A stretch of 64,000 bases of DNA. Origin: Billgrantia azerbaijanica (GTDB lineage: Bacteria; Pseudomonadota; Gammaproteobacteria; Pseudomonadales; Halomonadaceae). The notes below the pieces were generated by a model, which saw only the letters and a program-made list of their open reading frames with translations, was not told where the DNA came from and ran no database searches. The translations under genes and the position numbers were made by a program. Below are positions 54,282 through 61,297 of the stretch, in pieces. Within the stretch, counting starts at the first letter, position 1, and each line of letters begins with the position of its first letter. The stretch is taken from NCBI GenBank assembly GCA_004551485.1, contig SBLD01000002.1, positions 62,001 through 126,000 on the forward strand, read 5' to 3'.

Positions 54282-55353
54282 CTAGTCGAACAGGTCGCCC
54301 TGGGCGCGCGGCGGGCGAAACGCCGTGGTATCCAGTGTCTGCGCCGCCCGGGCCGCGGGGCTGTTGAGGCCCAGCAGTCGGCACGCCTTGCGGAAGCGCT
54401 GCTCGAGCAGCTCGACGAACACGCCTTCGCCGCGCATGCGCGTGCCGAAGCGGCTATCGTAGACCGCGCCGCCGCGACACTGGCGCATCAGGCTCAGCAC
54501 CTTGGCGGCGCGCTTGGGGTGGTGCGCCTCGAGCCACGCGGTGAACAGCGGCGCCACCTCCCGCGGCAGGCGCAGCAGCATCCAGCCGGCGGTGTCGGCG
54601 CCCGCCTCGCGGGCGGCGGTGAGCAGGCGCTCCAGCTCGTGGTCGGTGAGCCCGGGAATCACCGGGGCGATCAGCGTGCCCACCGGCACGCCCGCCGCCG
54701 CCAGCGCCGCGATGGTGCGCAGGCGGGCGTCGGGCGAGGCGGCGCGCGGCTCAAGGGTGCGCTTGAGGTCGCGGTCGAGGCTCGTCAGGCTGACCATCAC
54801 CCGCACCAGGCGGCGCGCGGCCAGTTCGCCGAGCAGGTCGCGGTCGCGCAGGATCAATGCGCTCTTGGTGACCAGGCTCACCGGGTGGCGGCACTCGAGG
54901 AGGAGGGCGAGCAGCGCCCGAGTGGTGCGCCGCTCGGCCTCCAGCGGCTGGTAGGCGGGACAGGGCGATCGGCCGGCACACGTAGCCGGGCCTGGCGAGC
55001 TCGTCCCTCAGCCGCTCGACGAGCCCAGTGCGCGCGATCAGCCGGCTCTCGAAGTCGAGCCCGGGGGAAAGATCCCAGTAGGCGTGGCTGGGGCGGGCGT
55101 AGCAGTAGATGCAGCCGTGCTCGCAGCCCCGGTAGGGGTTGAGCGAGCGGTCGAACGGCAGGTCCGGCGAGCGGTTCCAGGCCAGGGCGCTGCGGGCGCG
55201 CTCCTCGCTGACCACCGTGGCCAGCCGTTCGGGGGCGGCCTCCTGCCACCAGCCGTCATCCACCGCTTCCACCCGCGTGGGTGCGAAGCGGTTGTCGGGG
55301 TCGAAGGTGGCCCCGCGTCCCTTGCGCGGGCCGTCGGGAGCTTGGCGTGGCAT
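54282..55353 (-). pseudogene. PA0069-type radical SAM gene with a frameshift
   Basis: The N-terminal part (from ATG 55353) holds the radical SAM motif GCEHGCIYCYARP with its three cysteines and LSPGLDFESRLIART. It continues to CRPIALS near 54964, after which the family reading switches frame: YQPLEAERRTTRALLALLLECRHPVSLVTKS continues in another frame to 54282. The expected IALGTNTDAYQ segment is about 11 bases short, so a small deletion made the frameshift and removed a conserved loop. The two frames together otherwise cover the whole family. Relatives (PA0069, SplB-like) belong to the LexA regulon; here a perfect LexA box precedes it. Sequencing error is the alternative. Confidence 0.8.
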
Positions 55354-55368
55354 CGTCAGGGCTCTTGA

Positions 55369-55388
55369 TACTGTATTTATGTACAGTA
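55369..55388. promoter_or_regulatory. LexA (SOS) box
   Basis: TACTGTATTTATGTACAGTA, a perfect-arm match to the gammaproteobacterial LexA consensus, 16 bases upstream of the radical SAM gene start on the minus strand. P. aeruginosa PA0069 is a known LexA-controlled gene of this family. Confidence 0.85.
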
Positions 55389-55522
55389 TAGTCGCGTCGC
55401 AAGAAATCGCCACAGTATGGCGCCGACGATGATGGCGGTGCCGCTCTGGTTCTGCCGACGCCGTGGCGGCCTGCTATGATGGCGCCTTTTCATGCCACCC
55501 ATGCCACAGCAGGACGCCTCGC

Positions 55523-56575
55523 ATGCTCACCGACACCCTCGCCGCCCTGAAGCCAGCCGATCCCACCATCGCCGCTACCGTCACCGCCCACCTGGACAAC
55601 CTCACCAAGCCGACGGGCAGCCTCGGCCAGCTGGAGACGCTCGCCGTGACCCTGGCCACCCAGACCGGCGAGGCCTTTCCCCGCGTCTCGCCGCCGGGGG
55701 TACTGGTGTTCGCCGCCGACCACGGTGTGGCCGCCGAGGGGGTCTCTGCCTTTCCCCAGGACGTCACCGCGCAGATGGTGGCCAATTTCGTGGCCGGTGG
55801 CGCGGGCATCAACGTCTTTGCCCGCCAGATCGGCGCCCGTCTCGAGGTGATCGACGTGGGGGTGGCGACCGAGGTGTCGGCGCCGGGCGTGGTCGATGAC
55901 AAGGTGCGGCCGGGCACCGCCAACATGGTCGAGGCGGATGCCATGAGCCGTGACGAGGCCGTGGCGGCCCTCGAGGTGGGCATCCGTGCCGCCGAACGGG
56001 CCATCGACGCCGGCTGCCGCTGCCTGATCGTCGGCGAGATGGGCATCGCCAACACCACCACGAGCAGCGCGCTGCTCGCCGCCTTTACCGAGGCGCCGGT
56101 GGCGGGCCTGATCGGGCGGGGCACCGGCATTGCCGAGACTCGCCTGGCCCATAAACAGGCAGTCATCGAACGCGCCCTGGCCGCGCGCGCGCCGGACCGC
56201 AACGACCCCCTCGAGGTGCTCGCCAAGCTCGGTGGCCTGGAGATCGCCGCCATGGCCGGCGCCTACCTGGGCGGGGCGGTGCGCCGCGTGCCGTTGCTCG
56301 TCGACGGCTTCATCGCCACCGTGGCGGCGCTCGTCGCCTGCCGGCTGGCCCCTGCCACGCGGGACTACCTGGTCTTCGGCCACCGCTCCCGCGAGCCGGG
56401 GCACGCCCATGCGCTCGCCGCCCTCGATGCCCAGCCGCTGCTCGACCTGGGGCTGCGCCTGGGCGAGGGCACCGGGGCGGCGCTCGCCTTCCCGCTGCTG
56501 GAGTCGGCCACGCGCATGCTCGCCGAGATGGCGACCTTCGAGAGCGCCGGGGTCACCGCCGGCAGCGCCGGCTGA
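55523..56575 (+). CDS. cobT: Nicotinate-nucleotide--DMB phosphoribosyltransferase CobT
   Basis: A 350-residue CobT, which activates 5,6-dimethylbenzimidazole to alpha-ribazole 5'-phosphate for the lower ligand of B12. Motifs: LTKPTGSLGQLE, VFAADHGVAAEGVSAFPQDVTAQMV, FVAGGAGINVFARQIG, EMGIANTTTSSALLAAFTEAPVAGLIGRGTG and the active-site Glu region near the end in GEGTGAALAFPLLESATRMLAEMATFESAGV. The start ATG 55523 matches the family N-terminus MLTDTLAAL. It starts a run of salvage genes, two bases before cbiZ. Confidence 0.95.
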   Translation: MLTDTLAALKPADPTIAATVTAHLDNLTKPTGSLGQLETLAVTLATQTGEAFPRVSPPGVLVFAADHGVAAEGVSAFPQDVTAQMVANFVAGGAGINVFARQIGARLEVIDVGVATEVSAPGVVDDKVRPGTANMVEADAMSRDEAVAALEVGIRAAERAIDAGCRCLIVGEMGIANTTTSSALLAAFTEAPVAGLIGRGTGIAETRLAHKQAVIERALAARAPDRNDPLEVLAKLGGLEIAAMAGAYLGGAVRRVPLLVDGFIATVAALVACRLAPATRDYLVFGHRSREPGHAHALAALDAQPLLDLGLRLGEGTGAALAFPLLESATRMLAEMATFESAGVTAGSAG

Positions 56576-56577
56576 GC

Positions 56578-57279
56578 GTGGCGGAGGCGCTGGCCGCAGA
56601 AAGGCGGCAGGAACGGTATCTGGGCGAGCGCATCGTCCTCGAGGGCGACGCGGAGTGCCTGCATTTCCGCTCGGCGCAGCCCCTGCGCGTGGTGAGCAGT
56701 GCCCTGGTGGGCGGCGGGCTCGGCTGGGCGCGCCACTTCTGCAACTTCCACGTCGGCAAGGACTATGCGGGGCATGACCCCATGGCCGATCTCCGCACCT
56801 GGCTGGCGACGCGCGAGCTGTCGCCGGGCGAGAGTGTGGCCATGATGACCGCCGTGCGCCTCGCGGAACTGGCGGTGGTGGAGGAGCGTGTGTCGGGCAT
56901 CGCGCTGACGGTGGCGGTGACCGCCGGGGTGAGCAACGCGGTGGATATCACCGCACCGCTCGCCGGGGATCCGCGTCCGGTCGTCGGCACCATCAACACC
57001 CTGGTCTTCCTCGACGCCCACCTGACCGAGGGCGCCCTGGTCAACGCCTGCCTCTCGGCGAGCGAGGCCAAGGTGCGCGCCCTGGCCGAGTGTGGCGTGC
57101 GCGACCCCCACACCGGCACCCCGGCCTCCGGGACCTCCACCGACTGCCTGGCCATTGCCGCCACCCAGCGGGGGAGCGCCACTCCCTACGCCGGCTCCGC
57201 CACCGGGTTGGGGCGAGCCCTGGGGCGGGCGGTGTTCGAGGCGACCTGCCTGGCGCTGGGTCAGGAGGGTCGGTCGTGA
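56578..57279 (+). CDS. cbiZ: Adenosylcobinamide amidohydrolase CbiZ
   Basis: A 233-residue CbiZ, which removes the aminopropanol from adenosylcobinamide to give adenosylcobyric acid, an alternative salvage entry. Motifs: VVSSALVGGGLGWARHFCNFHVGKDY, VMMTAV-type VAMMTAVRLAELAVVEERVSGIALTVAVTAGVSNAVDI, GTINTLVFLDAHLTEGALVNACLSASEAKVRAL and GTPASGTSTDCLAIAATQRG. GTG 56578 start. Its stop overlaps the start of cbiB by GTGA. CbiZ is common in archaea and some bacteria; with CobU it lets the cell remake cobinamides. Confidence 0.9.
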   Translation: MAEALAAERRQERYLGERIVLEGDAECLHFRSAQPLRVVSSALVGGGLGWARHFCNFHVGKDYAGHDPMADLRTWLATRELSPGESVAMMTAVRLAELAVVEERVSGIALTVAVTAGVSNAVDITAPLAGDPRPVVGTINTLVFLDAHLTEGALVNACLSASEAKVRALAECGVRDPHTGTPASGTSTDCLAIAATQRGSATPYAGSATGLGRALGRAVFEATCLALGQEGRS

Positions 57280-58256
57280 GCCTGGCGCCGCTGTCGGTGG
57301 CGCTACTGGCGTTGGTTGCCGTCGCCGTGCTCGTCGACCTGTGCCTTGGCGACCCGCGCCGCCTGCCGCACCCGGTGGTCGGCATCGGCCGCGTGATCGC
57401 CGCCCTGGAACGCGCCTGGAACCACGGCGCACCCCGCGCGCGGCGCTGGCGCGGGGCGTTGCTCACCACCCTGGTGGTGGCCGGCACCTTCGCGCTCGCC
57501 TGGGGCGTGCTGGCGCTGCTGGCACGGGTGCACCCGTGGCTGGCGCTCGCCGCCGAGCTGTGGCTGCTGGCCACGACGCTCTCCATCAAGGGACTGGCCG
57601 ACGCCGCCCGGGGCGTGGCGACGCCGCTGTCGGGCGGTGACCTGCCGGCCGCCCGTGGGGCGCTGGCGATGATCGTCGGGCGCGACACCGAGCGGCTGGA
57701 CGAGGCCGAGCTCGCCCGCGGCGCCGTGGAGACGGTGGCCGAGAACACCGTCGACGGCATCACCGCGCCGCTGTTCTGGGCGCTGCTCGGCGGGGCGCCG
57801 CTGGCGCTGGCCTACAAGGCGGTCAACACCCTGGACTCCATGGTGGGCTACCGCAACGCGCGCTTTGCCGACTTCGGCTACGCCTCGGCGAAGCTCGACG
57901 ACCTGGCCAACTGGCTGCCGGCGCGGCTGACCGCGCTGACCCTGTGGCTCGCCGCCTGGGCGATGCCCGGTGCCCGCCGCGACGGGGCGCTTGCCGCAAC
58001 CTGGCGCCAGGCGCCGCGCCACCCGAGCCCCAATGCCGGCTGGCCGGAGACCATGGTGGCCCAACTGCTGGGGGTGCAACTCGGCGGCATCAACGTCTAC
58101 GCTGGCGTGGCCTCGCAGCGTGCCACCCTGGGCGAGGCGCGCGAGGCACTGAGGGTGACGCACATCGAGCGCGCCATCCGCCACATGCACGGTGGCTGGC
58201 TGGCGTTCCTGCTGCTCATGGCGTTGGCGGTGTGGATCAGGGAGGGCCTGACATGA
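57276..58256 (+). CDS. cbiB: Adenosylcobinamide-phosphate synthase CbiB
   Basis: A 326-residue membrane protein attaching aminopropanol phosphate to adenosylcobyric acid. Motifs: LVDLCLGDPRRLPHPVVGIGRVIAALE near the N-terminus, LSIKGLADAARGVA, GRDTERLDEAELARGAVETVAENTVDGITAPLFWALLGGAPLALAYKAVNTLDSMVGYRNARFADFGYASAKLDDLANWLPARLTAL. Hydrophobic segments at about 5-20, 70-115, 190 and the C-terminus. GTG 57276 overlaps cbiZ by four bases. A 58-base gap separates it from cobU. Confidence 0.93.
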   Translation: MSLAPLSVALLALVAVAVLVDLCLGDPRRLPHPVVGIGRVIAALERAWNHGAPRARRWRGALLTTLVVAGTFALAWGVLALLARVHPWLALAAELWLLATTLSIKGLADAARGVATPLSGGDLPAARGALAMIVGRDTERLDEAELARGAVETVAENTVDGITAPLFWALLGGAPLALAYKAVNTLDSMVGYRNARFADFGYASAKLDDLANWLPARLTALTLWLAAWAMPGARRDGALAATWRQAPRHPSPNAGWPETMVAQLLGVQLGGINVYAGVASQRATLGEAREALRVTHIERAIRHMHGGWLAFLLLMALAVWIREGLT

Positions 58257-58314
58257 CGCGCGACGCGACGCCTTCGCCGTCGCATGGCGGCCGCCCGCGC
58301 ATGGAGAGAGCGCC

Positions 58315-58860
58315 ATGATCGCCTTCGTCAGCGGCGGCGCGCGCTCCGGCAAGAGCGGGGTTGCCGAGCGTCTGACGCGCGAGTGCCGGCAGGCCCGTGG
58401 CGGGGCGCTCTATTACCTGGCCACGGCGACGGCTTCGGATGCCGAGATGGCAGCGCGCATCTCCCGCCACCGCCGCGAGCGGGGGACGGCGTGGCGTACG
58501 CGCGAGGCACCGCTGGCGTTGGGCACGGCGCTCGATAACATCGAGCCCGGCAGCAGCGTGCTGCTCGACTGCCTGACGCTGTGGGCCGGGCGGGCGCTCT
58601 TCGAGGCGCGCTATGACAGCGCCGCGGCCCTGGCCCAGCTTGAGGCGCTGCTGGCCGCGGCGCGGACGCGGTCGCTGGACCTGGTGGTGGTCTCCAACGA
58701 CCTCAACGAGGACGTTCCGCCGCAGGATGCCGAGACCTGGCGCTACCTGGCCTTCCTCCAGCGCCTGCACCGTGCGCTGGCAGGGGACGCCGACCGCGTC
58801 ATTGAGGTGGTGGCCGGCGTGGCCATCGATTGGACAGAGGAGAGGGAGGCGAGGCGATGA
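58315..58860 (+). CDS. cobU: Adenosylcobinamide kinase/guanylyltransferase CobU
   Basis: A 181-residue CobU, which phosphorylates adenosylcobinamide and then makes the GDP derivative. The P-loop is GGARSGKS (about 7-14), followed by YLATATASDAEMAARISRHRRERGTAWRTREAP (with the GMP-attachment His region), SSVLLDCLTLWAGR and LVVVSNDLNEDVPPQDAETWRYL (the family's VSNEVG-like motif). The sequence length and order fit full-length CobU. Its stop overlaps cobS by four bases, so the two are coupled. Confidence 0.93.
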   Translation: MIAFVSGGARSGKSGVAERLTRECRQARGGALYYLATATASDAEMAARISRHRRERGTAWRTREAPLALGTALDNIEPGSSVLLDCLTLWAGRALFEARYDSAAALAQLEALLAAARTRSLDLVVVSNDLNEDVPPQDAETWRYLAFLQRLHRALAGDADRVIEVVAGVAIDWTEEREARR

Positions 58861-59615
58861 AGGAAGCGGGCTATGGGGTGCTGCTGGCCTTTCAGTTCCT
58901 GACGCGGCTACCGGTGCCGGTGGCCTGTCCCTGGTCGCCGGCCACCAGTCGCTGGGCGCTGCGCAGCTACCCCCTGGTGGGGCTGGCGCTCGGCGCCCTG
59001 CTGGCCGGGGTCGCCGTGCTGCTGGGCGGTGCGGTGCCGCCCCCGCTGCTGGCGCTCGTGCTGCTCAGCCTGTGGGTGGCGCTCTCCGGAGGGCTGCACC
59101 TGGACGGACTGATGGACGTGGCCGATGCCCTGGGCAGCAATGCGCCGCTGGCGCGACGCTGGGAGATCATGAAGGACCCCCAGGTGGGCAGTTTCGGCAT
59201 CCTGGCGCTGGTCTTCCTGCTGGCCTGGAAGGGCATGCTGCTGTGGGCGCTGCTCGCCGCCGGGGCACCGCTGGGCGTGCTGGTCGCGGTGCCGGCGCTG
59301 GCGCGTTTCGGCGCCGTGGGGCTGCTGCGCCTGGCGCCGTGCGCCCGCCGCGAGGGGATGGCGTGGATGTGGCGCCAGCACCTCGGCCCGCGCGACCTGC
59401 CGCTGGCCCTGTTGGCGCTGGCGCCGCTGTTCTGGCCCCTGGCCGGCTGGCCGTGGCTGCTTGCCGGCCTGCTGCCCTTCCTGCTCGGCTATGGGCTGGT
59501 CATGACGCGAAGTTTCAACGGCATCAACGGCGATATCGTGGGTGCCGCCATCGAGGGAGGAGAACTATGGCTGTTGCTGATCGCCTGGAGCTGGTGGTCG
59601 TTCGTCACGGCCTGA
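58857..59615 (+). CDS. cobS: Adenosylcobinamide-GDP ribazoletransferase CobS
   Basis: A 252-residue integral membrane enzyme joining GDP-cobinamide and alpha-ribazole phosphate. Motifs: FQFLTRLPVPVA near the N-terminus, GGLHLDGLMDVADALGSNAPLARRWEIMKDPQVGSFGILAL (the Asp/His-rich catalytic region, about 75-115), ARFGAVGLLRLAPCARREGM, and TRSFNGINGDIVGAAIEGGELWLLL. About six membrane segments. It overlaps cobU by four bases, and cobC's start lies 49 bases before its stop. Confidence 0.93.
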   Translation: MKEAGYGVLLAFQFLTRLPVPVACPWSPATSRWALRSYPLVGLALGALLAGVAVLLGGAVPPPLLALVLLSLWVALSGGLHLDGLMDVADALGSNAPLARRWEIMKDPQVGSFGILALVFLLAWKGMLLWALLAAGAPLGVLVAVPALARFGAVGLLRLAPCARREGMAWMWRQHLGPRDLPLALLALAPLFWPLAGWPWLLAGLLPFLLGYGLVMTRSFNGINGDIVGAAIEGGELWLLLIAWSWWSFVTA

Positions 59616-60208
59616 CGGCCTGGAACCGCGAGCGCCGCTACCAGGGTCAGCGTGACATTCCCCTGCTGCTGCCCGAGGCGCGGCCCGGCCTGGACCGGCT
59701 GCGCGAGGCGCTGGCGGGGGAAGACTTCGGCGCCGTCCACGCCAGCGACCTGATGCGCTGCCGCCAGACCCTGGCGCACGTTCTGGTGGGACGCCGCGAC
59801 GCCGTGACGCCGCGCTTCGATGCACGGCTGCGCGAGCTCGACTTCGGCGAGTACGAGGGCAAGTGCTACGAGGAACTCCAGGCGCTGCCCGCCTACCGCG
59901 CCTGGATCGACAGCGTGGGCGAGCAGGCGCCGCCCGGCGGCGAGTCCACTCGTGCCCTGCGCACGCGCCTCGGCGAGTGGCTGGGCGACCTGCTCGCCGA
60001 CGTGGAGGCGCAGGCGCTCGAGCGCGTGCTGATCGTCACCCACGGCGGGGTGATCCGCGAACTGCGCCGGCACTTCGAGGAGACCGACTTCTGGGAGGGC
60101 AGCGTGGGGCAGGCCGAGGGCCGCCGGTTTACCTTCGTGCAACGAGAGGGGGAGTGGCAATGCAGCTGTTCATCGGCGGTGCCTGCGCCGGCAAGGGCGA
60201 CGCGGTAA
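59567..60208 (+). CDS. cobC: Alpha-ribazole phosphatase-like protein CobC
   Basis: A 213-residue histidine phosphatase. The phosphohistidine motif is LVVVRHGLTAWNRERRYQGQRDIPL (about 8-33), then VHASDLMRCRQTLAHV, the acidic ELDFGEYEGKCYEELQALPAYRAW, ESTRALRTRLGEWL and VLIVTHGGVIRELRRHF. CobC removes phosphate from alpha-ribazole 5'-phosphate or from cobalamin 5'-phosphate. GGAGGAGAAC precedes the ATG. The first 49 bases overlap cobS, and the last 49 overlap the next gene, with a C-terminal tail ECSCSS... unlike the family core. Confidence 0.88.
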   Translation: MAVADRLELVVVRHGLTAWNRERRYQGQRDIPLLLPEARPGLDRLREALAGEDFGAVHASDLMRCRQTLAHVLVGRRDAVTPRFDARLRELDFGEYEGKCYEELQALPAYRAWIDSVGEQAPPGGESTRALRTRLGEWLGDLLADVEAQALERVLIVTHGGVIRELRRHFEETDFWEGSVGQAEGRRFTFVQREGEWQCSCSSAVPAPARATR

Positions 60209-60588
60209 GCGAGCGCTTCCCGGGCGCCCGTTGGCACCGCCTCGCCGCCGGTGCGCCGCTGGACGACTGGCGTGCGACGGCCTCCATCGCCGTCCCGCTG
60301 GTGGTGACCGGCTGGACGACCTGGCTCGAAGCGGCACTGGGCGATGAACCCGATGACGACCGGTTGCGCGAGCGGCTTGCCGCCGCGCTCGACGCGCTGG
60401 TGTCCACCGAGCGCCGGGGCGGGTCGACGGTGGTGCTGATCCTGCCCGAGATGGGGCGCGGCATCGTGCCGATGGCGGCGTCGGCGCGGCGCCTGCGCGA
60501 CCTCGCCGGCTGGCTGGCCCAGGACGCCGCCGAGCGCGCCGAGGTCGTCTGGTATGTTCGCCATGGGCTCGTCAAGCGGCTGAAATGA
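60160..60588 (+). CDS. Short CobU-like P-loop protein
   Basis: A 142-residue protein starting MQLFIGGACAGKGDAV, a P-loop of the CobU type, then WLEAALGD, VVLILPEMGRGIVPMAASARRLRDLAGWLAQDAAERAEVVWYVRHGLVKRLK, which matches the C-terminal half of CobU in outline. It is 40 residues shorter than CobU and lacks the HRRER-type GMP-attachment region. It could be a kinase-only paralogue or a specificity partner. GAGGGGGAGTGGC precedes the ATG. Last gene of the salvage operon, ending 71 bases before the riboswitch. Confidence 0.75.
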   Translation: MQLFIGGACAGKGDAVSERFPGARWHRLAAGAPLDDWRATASIAVPLVVTGWTTWLEAALGDEPDDDRLRERLAAALDALVSTERRGGSTVVLILPEMGRGIVPMAASARRLRDLAGWLAQDAAERAEVVWYVRHGLVKRLK

Positions 60589-60659
60589 CTGGGCATGTCG
60601 CATCCCGGCACGTCGCCGTCGTTGACCCCGCGGGGTCGGGTTGCTAGCTTAGCGCCACT

Positions 60660-61013
60660 CTCAGGTGCCCCAGGCGCGCGCAGACGCGCCGGGGTGAAAC
60701 GGGAAGTCGGTGCGCCTCGTGCCAGTCCGACGCTGCCCCCGCAACGGTGATCGAGTTTAGGAGCCTGTCGGACGTAACGCTGATCTACTGCGAGATCCGG
60801 CCTTTCGGCCAATTTCATTCGATCTGACTCGTTAAATAGCGAGCTATTCGCCCCATCAGATCGATGAACTTGTCTCGAAATCCGAATCTCTCGTGACGAT
60901 CGGTCACATCCGACAGGCTCCCGGGAATGCCCTATACCACTGTGCCGCTTGGCACGGGAAGGTGGCCTTCCGTGACGCTTTGCGTCCCCTCGTCAGCCCG
61001 GAGACCGGCCCGA
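60660..61013 (+). promoter_or_regulatory. Cobalamin riboswitch with internal repeat element
   Basis: The conserved pieces are in order: CAGGTGCC at the start, GGTGAAACGGGAAGTCGGTG (60694-60713), the core GCTGCCCCCGCAACGGTGA (60732-60750), then a 160-base inverted-repeat element at 60761-60920, and after it CCACTGTGCC, GGGAAGGTGG and the B12 box CAGCCCGGAGACCGGCC (60994-61010). In known riboswitches the gap after the core is a variable peripheral stem, so the element sits where insertion would be tolerated. It precedes btuB by 285 bases and should lower its expression when adenosylcobalamin is abundant. Confidence 0.9.
60761..60920. mobile_element. Inverted-repeat element inside the riboswitch, copy B
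   Basis: 160 bases beginning GAGCCTGTCGGA and ending in the exact complement TCCGACAGGCTC. The right 112 bases match 46748-46859. No coding sequence. The arms would close it as a long stem-loop in RNA. Confidence 0.85.
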
Positions 61014-61297
61014 GAGAACTGGAAACGCTGCATAACACAAATCGACGAGCGGGATGAAGCGCAAGGCGCACGCAGCGCAGACACCGGAGCCTATGCGGTA
61101 CTAGGTGAGGATGTCGAGCAGCGCGCAACGCAGCGATTCGCCCGCGCAGACATTTGTGGCGTGTTTCCCTCATGCCGGGTTGCGGTGGGTGACTCAGAGG
61201 CAGGGCCGGCGCCGCCGTTCTCCCTCTCTCGTTCCTTGCCGCCCGGTGATTGCAACACCATGGCCGTGCGGGCAGGCACGGCGAGCAAGGGAAACTG
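61014..61297. other. Leader between riboswitch and btuB
   Basis: 284 bases with no gene. The stretch before the ATG has AAGGGAAAC as the ribosome site. I see no clear terminator or anti-terminator hairpin, so the control mode (transcription or translation) is undecided. Confidence 0.45.
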
